From the NCBI RefSeq assembly GCF_016950255.1, contig NZ_JACGFN010000002.1:1-64000 (forward strand): a DNA stretch of 64,000 nt. Reading direction: 5' to 3'. Below are positions 35,232-44,613 of this stretch, in pieces; the stretch's first letter is position 1, and each line of letters opens with the position of its first letter. The notes under the pieces are model-generated. The model saw nothing but the letters and a program-made list of their open reading frames with translations, was not told the DNA's origin and did not search any database. Made by a program: the position numbers and the translations under genes. This stretch comes from Pectobacterium brasiliense (GTDB lineage Bacteria > Pseudomonadota > Gammaproteobacteria > Enterobacterales > Enterobacteriaceae).

Positions 35232-36731
35232 ATGATCTCATCACCCGACGCAACGCCGACGTCAGCGCCCTCAGCCACGTCAACGCTTGCTGTATTACGT
35301 TCGCCCTCGCTGCTGATGCGCGAGGTTTTGGCGGGCACCATCACCGCACTGGCACTTATCCCAGAGGTGATTTCCTTTTCCATCATTGCGGGGGTTGATC
35401 CCAAAGTCAGCCTATTCGCGTCCATCGTGTTGTGTTTCACCATGTCTTTTCTCGGTGGCAGACCGGCGATGGTTACTGCGGCGGCGGGTGCCGTAGCGCT
35501 GGTTATTGGCCCGATGGTACACGCACACGGCGTGGCCTATATTCTGCCTGCGGTGATCATGGCAGGGATCGTGCAGATTCTGTTTGGATTGGCCGGACTG
35601 GCGAGGATGATGCGCTATATCCCCCGTTCGGTGATGATCGGTTTCGTCAATGCGCTGGGCATCCTGATTTTTGCCGCGCAGGTGCCGCATATTTACGGAC
35701 AATCCTCGCTCGTCTGGCTGCTGTTTGCGTTGACGCTCGCGATTGTTCTGCTGCTGCCTTATGTGGTGAAAAGCATTCCCGCGCCGCTGGTTGCCATTGT
35801 GACGGTGACCGCGATTGCGATGTTTACCGGCATCACGGTGCCTAACGTCGGCGATGCTGGCCCCATGCAGCCCGGATTGCCGGGTTTCACCCAATGGCTA
35901 GTGCCGTTCAATCTTGAAACGCTGCACATCATCTGGCCGACCGCACTGAGTATTGCCTTTGTCGGGCTGATGGAATCGCTGTTAACCGCCAAACTGGTCG
36001 ACGACATCACGGATACCCCGTCCAGCAAGCGTCGCGAATGCTGGGGGCTGGGCATTTCCAATCTCTTCGCTGGCTTCTACGGCGGCATTGCCGGGTGTGC
36101 GATGATCGGGCAGACCGTGGTCAACGTGGAGCTAGGCAAAGCGCGCACGCGCATTTCCACCCTCGCCGCCGCGCTGGTGCTGTTGTTGCTGGTGACCGGG
36201 CTGAGCGAAATCATGACGAAGATTCCGATGGTGGTGCTGGCGGGCATTATGATGATCGTCGCGCTGAAAACCATGAACTGGCACAGCCTGCACCCGACGA
36301 CGCTAAAGCGTATGCCGCTGTCGGAAACGCTGGTGGTCATCGTGACGGTTGTCGCAACCGTCTCGACGGGCAACCTCGCTATCGGCGTGGCAGGCGGCGT
36401 GATCTTTGCCATCCTGCTGTTTGCCCGCCGTGTAGCGCACGTCATTCACGCGGAGCGTCAGGTGAGCGAAGACGGACAGTCGGTGCATTACACCGTACGC
36501 GGGCCGCTGTTCTTCGGCAGCAGTAACGATCTCTTCGAGCACTTTCTCTATGCGCAGGATCCGCAGAACGTCACCATCGATCTGACACACGCCCAAATCT
36601 GGGATGCCTCGAGCGTGGCGGCACTCGACGCGATCGAAACCCGCTATCATCGCTACGATGCCAAGGTCACGATTATCGGGCTGGATAACCACAGCAGCAA
36701 AATTCACCAGCGTCTGTCAGGGCATCTCTAA
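35232..36731 (+). CDS. SulP-family anion permease with STAS domain
   Basis: The 499-aa protein has 10-12 hydrophobic helices. SulP features include LAGTITALALIPEVISFSIIAGVDP near the start and YIPRSVMIGFVNALGILIF. A C-terminal STAS domain runs from about residue 405 (VHYTVRGPLFFGSSNDLFEHF, IDLTHAQIWDASSVAALD). SulP proteins import sulfate, bicarbonate or carboxylates by proton or sodium coupling; the substrate cannot be assigned. The signature resembles the YchM/DauA or bicarbonate-type branch. Its end overlaps the convergent ABC ATPase gene by 15 nt, so both transcripts are antisense over their 3' ends. Confidence 0.88.
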   Translation: MISSPDATPTSAPSATSTLAVLRSPSLLMREVLAGTITALALIPEVISFSIIAGVDPKVSLFASIVLCFTMSFLGGRPAMVTAAAGAVALVIGPMVHAHGVAYILPAVIMAGIVQILFGLAGLARMMRYIPRSVMIGFVNALGILIFAAQVPHIYGQSSLVWLLFALTLAIVLLLPYVVKSIPAPLVAIVTVTAIAMFTGITVPNVGDAGPMQPGLPGFTQWLVPFNLETLHIIWPTALSIAFVGLMESLLTAKLVDDITDTPSSKRRECWGLGISNLFAGFYGGIAGCAMIGQTVVNVELGKARTRISTLAAALVLLLLVTGLSEIMTKIPMVVLAGIMMIVALKTMNWHSLHPTTLKRMPLSETLVVIVTVVATVSTGNLAIGVAGGVIFAILLFARRVAHVIHAERQVSEDGQSVHYTVRGPLFFGSSNDLFEHFLYAQDPQNVTIDLTHAQIWDASSVAALDAIETRYHRYDAKVTIIGLDNHSSKIHQRLSGHL

Positions 36732-37667
36732 TCGCGTGCAGGCGACGCGGTGTTCCGCATCGATCCAATATTCTTGCGTTGGGTGTATGCGGCATCGCGC
36801 CAGTGTGCCGGGTGTGGGTTCGTCAAACTGACACTCGCCATCTTGCCTTGGCTGCACATCGACCTGAACAGTCCGCTTTAACCGTGGATGCGCCGGCGGA
36901 ATCGATGCCAATAGAAAGCGTGTATACGGATGACGCGCCTGTGAAAAAAGCGTCGCCACAGGCGCTTCCTCGACAATACGCCCGCGATACATCACACCAA
37001 TGCGGTCGGCGATATGATGTACCACGCTCAGGTCGTGCGCGATAAACAAATACGCCAGCCCTTGCTCTCGCTGCAATGCCAAAAGCAGGTTCAGAATTTG
37101 CGACTGGATAGAGACATCTAGTGCCGACACCGGTTCATCACACACAATCAATTTGGGCTCCAGTACCAGTGCGCGGGCAATCCCGATACGCTGTCGCTGC
37201 CCACCGGAAAACTCGTGTGGAAACCGTCTTGCATCCGCAGCGGTAAAACCGACTCGCGTCAGCATTTTGACCACCTGCGCCTTGCGCCATTGGCTATCAT
37301 GTATGCCGTGGATAATCAGCGGTTCTTCAATGCTATACCCCACGCTACGCTTGGGATCGAGCGAGGAGAGCGGGTCCTGAAAGATCATCTGCATGTCACG
37401 CCGCAGCTGCCGCAGCGATTCAGCATTCTGCTGTCGGAGATCGTGACCAGCAAAATGCAGTTCACCCGTATCAGCAGGCGTCAGCCCTAAGATACTCCGC
37501 CCCGTGGTGCTTTTGCCGCTGCCTGATTCGCCAACCAGTGCGTACGTTTCACCGGGGAAAATCTGGAAGCTGACATCATCCAGCGCCACCCGCATTTTTT
37601 TTCGCCATCCCTGCCCAACCCGAAAGGTCTTACGCAGGTTTTTCACCCGCAATAACGGCTCATTCAT
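36717..37667 (-). CDS. Dipeptide/oligopeptide ABC transporter ATPase (DppF/OppF type)
   Basis: 316 aa, started at ATG 37667, which overlaps the upstream ATPase stop by 4 nt (ATGA). A longer start at 37700 would sit inside that gene. It has Walker A GESGSGKST, signature LSGGQRQR in the form FSGGQRQRIGIARAL, Walker B LIVCDEPVSALD and the C-terminal oligopeptide-ABC extension (RHPYTRFLLASIPPAHPRLKR). It pairs with the next ATPase to power import. It is the last gene of the M20-SBP-B-C-D-F operon and overlaps the convergent sulP gene. Confidence 0.92.
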   Translation of the reverse strand: MNEPLLRVKNLRKTFRVGQGWRKKMRVALDDVSFQIFPGETYALVGESGSGKSTTGRSILGLTPADTGELHFAGHDLRQQNAESLRQLRRDMQMIFQDPLSSLDPKRSVGYSIEEPLIIHGIHDSQWRKAQVVKMLTRVGFTAADARRFPHEFSGGQRQRIGIARALVLEPKLIVCDEPVSALDVSIQSQILNLLLALQREQGLAYLFIAHDLSVVHHIADRIGVMYRGRIVEEAPVATLFSQARHPYTRFLLASIPPAHPRLKRTVQVDVQPRQDGECQFDEPTPGTLARCRIHPTQEYWIDAEHRVACTRLEMP

Positions 37668-38665
37668 ATCCCACTCCCGAGGCTTTCCGCTTTCCAGCAA
37701 CGCACACGATGCCCCGATTCGTCAGCGGTAGAAAGCACTGGCGGAGAACGGTGACAACGCTCATCCGCCAGCGGGCATCGTGGAGCAAAACCACAGCCGG
37801 CAGGCGGATGGGACAACGGCGGAACACTGCCGGTTATCTCCGGCAGCTCGCTTTTACGCGGCGCATCAAGGTTAGGCACCGCACGCAACAGCGCCTGCGT
37901 ATAGGGGTGACGAGCGTGATCAAACAGCGTGAGCACATCCGCCTGCTCCACCACTTCCCCAAGATACATAACCAGCACGCGCTGACACATCTGTGCCACC
38001 ACCGACAGATCGTGAGTAATCAGCACGATGCCCATGTCGGTTTCGGCTTTTAACTTATCCAACAGCGAGAGAATCTGCGCCTGAATGGTGACGTCGAGCG
38101 CCGTTGTCGGTTCATCAGCAATCAGCAACCCTGGCCCGCAGGCAATGGCGATAGCAATCATCACGCGTTGACGCATTCCGCCGGATAGCCGATGTGGGTA
38201 GCTGACAGCACAGGCAGCAGGGTCGGGCATCCCCACCTGTGTAAGCAGTTCATATACCCGCGCTTTCCGCGCCTGACGCGATAGCGCAGTGTGCTGTCGT
38301 AGGCTTTCCTCTATCTGTTCACCCACGGTATAAACCGGATTAAGACTGGAGAGCGGATCCTGAAAAATCATTGCTAACGCATTACCACGCAGGCGTCGTC
38401 GCGCCTCATCCGAGAGCGACAGCAGCGGCTGACCGTTCAGACTGACCTCGCCGCCAACGCGGCTAGTACGTGCAGGCAGCAGCCCCATTAGGGCATCGGC
38501 GGTGACGCTTTTACCACAGCCAGATTCACCGATGATGCCCAGCGTCTCACGTGATTTCACCTCAAAAGAGATCCCTCGAACGGGATGCAAGAGGCCAGAC
38601 GGCGCGGCAAACGTGACGCTCAGGTCTTTTACCGACAGTAGCGGTGTTTCACTCATCATATTCAC
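37664..38665 (-). CDS. Dipeptide/oligopeptide ABC transporter ATPase (DppD/OppD type)
   Basis: 333 aa with GTG 38665 overlapping the dppC-like stop (GTGA); in-frame ATGs at 38659 and 38656 are alternatives. Walker A GESGCGKSVTADALMG, signature LSGGMRQRVMIAIAI, Walker B LLIADEPTTALDVT, and a C-terminal part with three cysteines (GCGFAPRCPLADERC) that is typical of OppD/DppD Fe-S-type ends. It partners the F-type ATPase next to it. All motifs are intact. Confidence 0.92.
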   Translation of the reverse strand: MNMMSETPLLSVKDLSVTFAAPSGLLHPVRGISFEVKSRETLGIIGESGCGKSVTADALMGLLPARTSRVGGEVSLNGQPLLSLSDEARRRLRGNALAMIFQDPLSSLNPVYTVGEQIEESLRQHTALSRQARKARVYELLTQVGMPDPAACAVSYPHRLSGGMRQRVMIAIAIACGPGLLIADEPTTALDVTIQAQILSLLDKLKAETDMGIVLITHDLSVVAQMCQRVLVMYLGEVVEQADVLTLFDHARHPYTQALLRAVPNLDAPRKSELPEITGSVPPLSHPPAGCGFAPRCPLADERCHRSPPVLSTADESGHRVRCWKAESLGSGI

Positions 38666-39525
38666 TTTGATGTCGTTGCCGCTTTCAGCAGACGGGAAAC
38701 TCGGCGTGAAAGTGGCTTAAGCGTGGGGTCAGAGATATCGCGCAGGCCGTCTCCAATCATATTCAGAGACAGGATCAAAAGCACAATGGCAATACCGGGA
38801 AAAAAGGTCATCCACCAGGAGGTAAAAATCACTTTTTTCCCTTCTAACAATAAATTACCCAGACTGGGCGTTGGTGCAGGGATCCCCGAACCTAAAAAAC
38901 TCAGCGCCGCCTCAGTGAGGATCGCGACCGAGAAGATCCACGACACTTGAACGATTAGCGGCGAGACCACGTTGGGCAGGATGTGCAACCAGATAATCCG
39001 GCGACTCGTTGCACCCTGAGCACGCAGCGCCTCGATGTAATTTTTTTCCTTGATCACCAGCGCCGCTGCTCGCATCACGCGTGCCACCGACGGCACATAC
39101 ACCAGCGATAGCGCCAGCACAACATTGGCGGGGTTGGGGCCAAGAATACCGACGATAGAAATCGCCAGCAGCAGAGAGGGGAAAGCAAACAGACCGTCAC
39201 AAATCCGCATAACGATCGCATCAAGCAGACGATACCAGGTGCACAGCAGTCCAATCAGCGTACCAATCGCCCCGGAAATCAGCGCCACTGCCCCCCCAAC
39301 GGACAGCGAGATCTGTACCGCAATCGCCACCCGTACGAACACATCACGGCCAAAATTATCGGTGCCAAACCAGTGCTGAAGCGAAGGTGAAGACAGACGA
39401 GCCAGAGGATTCAGCGCATAGGGATCGTAAGGGCTAAGAAGCACGCCTCCTATCGCGACAATGAGGATAAGCAGTAGGATAGCGACACCGGTGGTCAGGA
39501 GTGAATTGGAAAACAGCGCTTTCAT
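38662..39525 (-). CDS. Dipeptide-type ABC transporter permease (DppC type)
   Basis: 287 aa from ATG 39525, one nt after the upstream permease stop, with GGAG in front; the 39570 start would extend into that gene. The N-terminus has one helix and the DPYALNPLARLSSPSLQHWFGTDNFGRDVF segment characteristic of DppC/OppC. The EAA coupling loop appears as EALRAQGATSRRIIWLHILPNV. It forms the channel with the B-type permease. Confidence 0.92.
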   Translation of the reverse strand: MKALFSNSLLTTGVAILLLILIVAIGGVLLSPYDPYALNPLARLSSPSLQHWFGTDNFGRDVFVRVAIAVQISLSVGGAVALISGAIGTLIGLLCTWYRLLDAIVMRICDGLFAFPSLLLAISIVGILGPNPANVVLALSLVYVPSVARVMRAAALVIKEKNYIEALRAQGATSRRIIWLHILPNVVSPLIVQVSWIFSVAILTEAALSFLGSGIPAPTPSLGNLLLEGKKVIFTSWWMTFFPGIAIVLLILSLNMIGDGLRDISDPTLKPLSRRVSRLLKAATTSK

Positions 39526-39526
39526 G

Positions 39527-40483
39527 TCACTCTTTCTCCCCTGATAGCGAGATACGCGGATCAACGGCATGCCCCAGAATATCCACCGCCAGATTAATCA
39601 GAACGTAACTGATGGTAATCAGCAGTACCGCCCCCTGAATCACAGAGAAATCGCGCCGCTCGATAGAATCCACCACCAGCGACCCTACGCCGGGAATGCC
39701 GAACACGCTTTCAATCACAATTGTTCCCGTCACAAGTGAACCGAAAGATTCACCGCAGATGGTTAAAATAGGCAAGAGTGCATTTTTCAAGCCGTGGCGT
39801 AGTAGAACGCGGTATTCCGATACACCTTTGGCACGGGCCGTTTTAATGTAGTTTTCGCTCAACACGTCTAGCATAACCGCACGCGTCATGCGGGCGATCA
39901 GCGCGGCAATGCGCAGCCCTAACGCCAGCGCAGGGAGCGTCATATACCAGAGATTTACCAGCACATCGCCGCGCGTCGAGCTATATCCAACAACCGGAAA
40001 CCAGCGCAACTGCACGGCAAAAAAGAAAATCAGAAACAGCCCAAGTAGAAAGCCGGGAATCGACATCCCCACCGCCGCTAGCCCCATAATCACACGATCC
40101 AGCAGCCGTCCCTGCTGCGACGCGCTGAGCACGCCGGCAGCCAGACCAAGCAGTAGCGCTAACCCTTGCGCATAGAGTGCCAGTGCCAGCGTAGGTTGCA
40201 GATGCTGCAAGAAAAGCGACATCACGCTGGCATTCATGAACAGCGAACGACCGAGATCGCCACGCAACACGGCACTAAACCACACGACGAACTGCGTCAG
40301 CAGGGGTTGATCCAGCCCCATTTGCTGACGCAACGCGGCGACATCTCCCGGACTGGCATCATTGCCCAGGATAACCAGCACCGGATCGCCCGGTGCCAGA
40401 TGAACCAGACAAAACACCACGATAGAGACCACCAGCAGCACCGGTATCAACGCCAGCAGTCGATGGAAAATAAACCATCCCAT
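39527..40483 (-). CDS. Dipeptide-type ABC transporter permease (DppB type)
   Basis: 318 aa with six predicted helices. The start MGWFIFHRLLALIPVLLVVSIVVFCLVHLAPGDP is the standard DppB/OppB N-terminus, and the EAA loop is KTARAKGVSEYRVLLRHGLKNAL. It lies 12 nt downstream of the binding-protein gene, in the same operon. Confidence 0.93.
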   Translation of the reverse strand: MGWFIFHRLLALIPVLLVVSIVVFCLVHLAPGDPVLVILGNDASPGDVAALRQQMGLDQPLLTQFVVWFSAVLRGDLGRSLFMNASVMSLFLQHLQPTLALALYAQGLALLLGLAAGVLSASQQGRLLDRVIMGLAAVGMSIPGFLLGLFLIFFFAVQLRWFPVVGYSSTRGDVLVNLWYMTLPALALGLRIAALIARMTRAVMLDVLSENYIKTARAKGVSEYRVLLRHGLKNALLPILTICGESFGSLVTGTIVIESVFGIPGVGSLVVDSIERRDFSVIQGAVLLITISYVLINLAVDILGHAVDPRISLSGEKE

Positions 40484-40495
40484 TCACTTCTCCGC

Positions 40496-42061
40496 TTACG
40501 GTTTTGTGATGCTGACGTTCCACAGCACGGGACCGATTAAATCCCGGTAGCCGTGAACATGGTGCTTGATGGCGGCCGCATCAGGTGTGGTGCGTCCTAG
40601 CACAATGACCGGCAGGTAGGTCCAGGTTTGAACGTGGAGTTTATCCACCAATCCTCTTGCTGCCTGTAGCGACGGCGCCTGCTTGATATCATCCAGCAAC
40701 GCATCGATTTCCGGGCTGTTGCTCAGGCCGGGAAATTTGGCGCGAGAATCAAGGAAAGGATACTGATGCAACACCTGACGCATGGAGAATTCCAGCGCAC
40801 ACAGGTCGAAGTTTTTAGGATCCTGACGCCGTTGTAATACCGTGGCCCAATCGTAGACATCAAGACGAGATTTCACCCCAATCTGTTTGAGTACCTGCTG
40901 TGCGACAATCGCCAGATTGTACAATTCGGCGTATTCCTTGGTGGCGATGATCACCACTTCTTCACCGTTATAGCCGGATTCTTTCACCAGCTTTCTGGCC
41001 TCGTCCAATTTGTGCTGATTCCAGTAAGGCTTACCGGCTTCACTGTGCCAGTCTACCTGCTCAGGAAAACCTAACGACGAATCTTCCCTGAAAAAGCGTG
41101 GATCGCTGTAGCCCGCCAACAGTACCTGATGGACATCAAGCGCCAAATTGAACGCCTGACGCAGTTTCACATCGGCAAACGGTCCACGATTCTTGTTGAA
41201 CAGGTAGGTAATGAGCGACCCGCCGGCTTCGGGGCGGTACAGCTTCACATCGCGGGCGCTATTGAGCGTGTCAATGTTGTCTTTCGGCAAATCAAAAATG
41301 ACGTCATATTCACCAGTCAGTGCGCCTGCCAGTCGGGTAGACTCATCCGTAATATAGCGAAACCAGATGTCTTTCACTTCTGCCTGCTTCTGACCCGACA
41401 GGCCGTTCGCCGGCTCGCTACGCGAGACATAGCCGTCATAACGCGTCAGGTGCAGATAATCTCCCTGTTTGAATTCCGCCAGTTTGTAAGGCCCGGTGCC
41501 AATCAGTTCACTGACTGGCTTCTTGCTGGCATTGGCTTCATCAATAAGGCGCTTGGGCATAATGGAAGGCAGGTTTTTCAAATCGGCCAGGACATTCAGC
41601 GTAATGAGGGACGGTGTCTGTACCGCTAGTTGCACCGTACGATCGTCAATTCGGCTAAACTGTGCGCCCGGCAGATTGGCTTTTCCCTGCGTAGAAACCG
41701 CCAGCCAGCGATTCATCGAAGCCACCACATCATCGGCTGTCAGCGGCTGACCATCATGAAAGCGAATGCCGTCGCGCAGCACAAAGGTGTAAACCTTGCG
41801 ATCGTCACTCAGCGAATAGCGTTCAACCAGTTCCGGCACCGGTTCAAACCGATCGTTAATCGTAAAAAGCTGTTCAAAAATGTGGCGCACCACGTCGGTG
41901 GTCGCACTGTTGGTTGTCAGGTAAGGATCGAGCGTACCCGGTCGTTTACCATAAGCGATATTCAGCGTTGCATCGCGATTGACGGTTTCCGCCAGCGCGA
42001 TTCCCCAGGGTAAACTGGCCACCAGCAAAAGTGCGGCAGCAGGAAAATGAAACCATTTCAT
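40496..42061 (-). CDS. Family 5 extracellular solute-binding protein (peptide/opine type)
   Basis: 521 aa with a signal peptide (MKWFHFPAAALLLVASLPWGIALA). It has the SBP_bac_5 pattern: LNIAYGKRPGTLDPYLTTNSATT, RDGIRFHDGQPLTADDVVASMNRW and GTGPYKLAEFKQGDYLHLTRYDGY. It is a periplasmic receptor that delivers a peptide-like or opine-like ligand to the DppBCDF-type importer encoded downstream. An M20 amidohydrolase gene precedes it by 51 nt, which suggests an N-acyl or amide substrate that is hydrolysed after uptake. Confidence 0.92.
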   Translation of the reverse strand: MKWFHFPAAALLLVASLPWGIALAETVNRDATLNIAYGKRPGTLDPYLTTNSATTDVVRHIFEQLFTINDRFEPVPELVERYSLSDDRKVYTFVLRDGIRFHDGQPLTADDVVASMNRWLAVSTQGKANLPGAQFSRIDDRTVQLAVQTPSLITLNVLADLKNLPSIMPKRLIDEANASKKPVSELIGTGPYKLAEFKQGDYLHLTRYDGYVSRSEPANGLSGQKQAEVKDIWFRYITDESTRLAGALTGEYDVIFDLPKDNIDTLNSARDVKLYRPEAGGSLITYLFNKNRGPFADVKLRQAFNLALDVHQVLLAGYSDPRFFREDSSLGFPEQVDWHSEAGKPYWNQHKLDEARKLVKESGYNGEEVVIIATKEYAELYNLAIVAQQVLKQIGVKSRLDVYDWATVLQRRQDPKNFDLCALEFSMRQVLHQYPFLDSRAKFPGLSNSPEIDALLDDIKQAPSLQAARGLVDKLHVQTWTYLPVIVLGRTTPDAAAIKHHVHGYRDLIGPVLWNVSITKP

Positions 42062-42112
42062 TGATGGGAAACTCCACTATTTTTATGCTATTCAGTCAAT
42101 TAATACGCACGT

Positions 42113-43330
42113 TCAGGCAGCGTCAGTTACCGCATGACGGCCCGCGAACTCGTCCTTGGCATCCTGCAACGCACGAGCATCCGTCAACAGTCGTAAACCG
42201 GTTCGAGCCAGAACCTGCGCGCCCGTCAGCAGCGCGGCGTAACCGAGTGGAGAATTTGCCGCTTCACGGAATGGCACGGTGTGGCCGATCAGATCGTCAG
42301 GGCCGATTTTAATGGTGGGGTGTGCCGTCGGCACCGCGTGACTGATATCTCCCGCGTCCGTCGAACCAATGCCCTCTTTCGCGTTTTGATCGACCACTTC
42401 CCCTGCGGCGGTGAACTCTTCCAGCAAGACAGCATTCAGCGTGTGATTGATCAGGAAATCGCGCGGGCCAACCTGATGTTCAATCTTTACCGTCGTTCCC
42501 GTCGCCAGCGCGACGCCATCCGCAATCGCGCGAATACGTGGCTCCAACGCCAGCACTTCTTCACGCGTTTTGGCACGGATGTAATAGTGAGCGGAGGCGT
42601 ATTCTGGAATCACATTCGGTGCCTGCCCGCCGTTAGTGATAATGCCGTGAACCCGAACGCCGTCCGGCAGTTGCTGGCGTAGCACGCTAATCCCGTTGTA
42701 AAGCAGCACGAGCGCATCCAGTGCGTTCACACCTTTATGTGGCGAGCTTCCGGCATGGGAAGGTTTACCGTAAAAATGAAAATAGAGATGGTTATTCGCC
42801 AGTGACGGCCCGGTGAGACGCGTTTTTCCGGCTGGATGCACCATCAGCGCGACATCAACCTTATCGAGGAAGCCATGTTCGACAAAACGCGCTTTCACGT
42901 TGCCATTAATTCCGCCTTTGCCACGCAGTCCCCCTTCTTCAGCTGGCGTTCCTAATACCACCACTTTGCCACCGGTCTGATCGATTACCTCAGCCAACGC
43001 AATCGCCGCCGCAATACTGGTTACTCCGATGATGTTGTGACCGCAGGCGTGGCCAATATCAATTAACGCATCGTATTCAGCGAGGTAAGCAATGGTTGGC
43101 CCCGGTTTACCACTATCCTTTTCGGCATAAAAAGCCGTTTCGTGTCCGGCAACGTTCAGCGTTACCGTGAAGTGATGTTTCTTTAATAAATCCGTTAATA
43201 GCCCGCTGGCGTAATATTCATTATTTCCTGTCTCAGGATGCGCATGAATATCCTGGGAAATCGCAATATATTCTTCGCGATGCTGCTCAATACTGCTAGT
43301 AATACGCTGCTGTAATGCGGTAGTTCCCAT
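42113..43330 (-). CDS. M20-family amidohydrolase (AbgB/PM20D2-like)
   Basis: 405 aa from ATG 43330, which has AAAGGTGAG upstream; a 56-residue longer frame has no ribosome site. Metal-binding motifs include LAEYDALIDIGHACGHN (H94, C96, H98) and GTPAEEGG (E131-E132). The dimerisation part contains GKPSHAGSSPHKGVNALDA. AbgB-type enzymes cleave N-acyl or p-aminobenzoyl-glutamate-like amides and some dipeptides. It is the first gene of the operon with the dipeptide-type importer, so it likely acts in the cytoplasm on the imported compound. Confidence 0.85.
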   Translation of the reverse strand: MGTTALQQRITSSIEQHREEYIAISQDIHAHPETGNNEYYASGLLTDLLKKHHFTVTLNVAGHETAFYAEKDSGKPGPTIAYLAEYDALIDIGHACGHNIIGVTSIAAAIALAEVIDQTGGKVVVLGTPAEEGGLRGKGGINGNVKARFVEHGFLDKVDVALMVHPAGKTRLTGPSLANNHLYFHFYGKPSHAGSSPHKGVNALDALVLLYNGISVLRQQLPDGVRVHGIITNGGQAPNVIPEYASAHYYIRAKTREEVLALEPRIRAIADGVALATGTTVKIEHQVGPRDFLINHTLNAVLLEEFTAAGEVVDQNAKEGIGSTDAGDISHAVPTAHPTIKIGPDDLIGHTVPFREAANSPLGYAALLTGAQVLARTGLRLLTDARALQDAKDEFAGRHAVTDAA

Positions 43331-43806
43331 CTTGCTCACCTTTCTATTTGTTATGGATATATGTGTTATGGATATATCACGCAATAATCCTGCCTTTATT
43401 CCACACGTTTTAGGGATAAAGACGCCCGCCCGCCGATAGCGGCAGGAAATAACAATCAATTCAGTGTTGTTTACGATGAATACCCACGATGCGGGCATTT
43501 ATCAAACGACGTTCAAAATAATAAGCGTGCTTCTAATGACTTATTTCACCATCACTATAACGGTAACCGATCATTTCCTTTATAGAGATTCAGGATAAGG
43601 ATATCTGATAAACGGTATTGTATTTTCCAGGCAGCTACTCCTGATCATCCCACCTTTATCCGAGCCGCACCGTGGCAGCGCCCAAAGGGTTACCGTAGCT
43701 ATTTACCGTTATTTATACCCGTCATACTTCAAGTCGCATGTGCGTTTTTCTAAACGCTAACGTGTTGTCCTGAAACTCGAATTATTTAGGGTATATCACA
43801 CATGAG
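43331..43806. other. Intergenic region between two transport operons
   Basis: 476 bp without a gene. The first 150 bp before ATG 43330 are the probable promoter of the M20-dipeptide operon; AT-rich stretches lie at 43500-43630. The right part contains the dispersed repeat at 43714-43796 just past the end of the polyamine-type operon. Confidence 0.55.
43714..43796. repeat. Short dispersed enterobacterial repeat (MITE-like)
   Basis: About 82 bp bounded by TATACCC (43714-43720) and GGGTATA (43789-43795). It begins TATACCCGTCATACTTCAAG and ends CTCGAATTATTTAGGGTATA. I recognise these ends from a repeat found in many copies in Pectobacterium, Yersinia, Serratia and relatives. The interior is shorter than in other copies I recall. 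It sits between the convergent ends of transcription units, a usual location. The identification is from memory. Confidence 0.6.
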
Positions 43807-44613
43807 TTAAAGGATTTTGGTCAAACCGATACGCTTCTCAATGACAATAAGCAGCAGCACCGCAATGGCGATAAATATCACCGAAATGGCGTTCACCGTC
43901 GGATCGAAAGTTTGATCGACATAATTGAAGATACGGACGGGTACGGTGATGGTATCCGGCGCACTGAGGAACAGGCTCACTGAAACCTCGCCGAACGACG
44001 TGACTGCCGCAAAGACAGCCCCCGCCAGCATACCGGGTTTAATCAGCGGCAGCGTTACATGCCGAAAGGTATAGGCACGCCCGGCACCGAGGCTCATCGA
44101 CACGGCCTCCAGACGTCTGTCCATCGCCGCCAGACTGACGCTGACCGTACGCACCACATACGGCAGCGCCACCACCATATGGCCGATCACCAGCCCAGTA
44201 ATACTTCCCGCCAGCCCTGCGGCCATAAGTACATAGAGCAGCGCGATCCCCAATACAACCTGTGGGATCATCAACGGAGATAAAATAAAAGCCTGAAGGC
44301 TTTCACGATAACGAAACTCCAGACGTGCCAGTGCCCAAGCGGCAAACGTGCCGACCATCACCGTCAACGGCGTGACAATCACCAGTAGCAGCAGACTAAC
44401 GCCAAGTGATGAACGCCAGTTTTCATCCTCCAGCAGGGCACGAAACCAGCGTAGCGAGATATCACGTGGTGGGAACTGCGGATAGGTTTCCGGGCTGAAT
44501 GCGGATAGCACAATCACGAGTACCGGTAGCGCGAGAAAAGCATAAACCAGTATACCCGCCAGCGTGACGGCATACTGACGTAAACGGACGCCAGGCGAAC
44601 GATCAGTGACCAT
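43807..44613 (-). CDS. Polyamine/compatible-type ABC transporter permease (PotC type)
   Basis: 268 aa with six hydrophobic helices. The EAA-type coupling loop is EAVSMSLGAGRAYTFRHVTLPLIKPGM, a typical PotC-family pattern. Its start overlaps the upstream permease by 11 nt. It is the last gene of the hyuA-hyuB-SBP-ATPase-permease-permease operon. It forms half of the membrane channel. Confidence 0.9.
   Translation of the reverse strand: MVTDRSPGVRLRQYAVTLAGILVYAFLALPVLVIVLSAFSPETYPQFPPRDISLRWFRALLEDENWRSSLGVSLLLLVIVTPLTVMVGTFAAWALARLEFRYRESLQAFILSPLMIPQVVLGIALLYVLMAAGLAGSITGLVIGHMVVALPYVVRTVSVSLAAMDRRLEAVSMSLGAGRAYTFRHVTLPLIKPGMLAGAVFAAVTSFGEVSVSLFLSAPDTITVPVRIFNYVDQTFDPTVNAISVIFIAIAVLLLIVIEKRIGLTKIL

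Noticed and set aside
36717..36731. 15-bp overlap of convergent sulP and ABC ATPase genes
   Set aside because: Both ends are supported by full family-length proteins. Short 3' overlaps are common in bacteria, so it is not listed as a finding.
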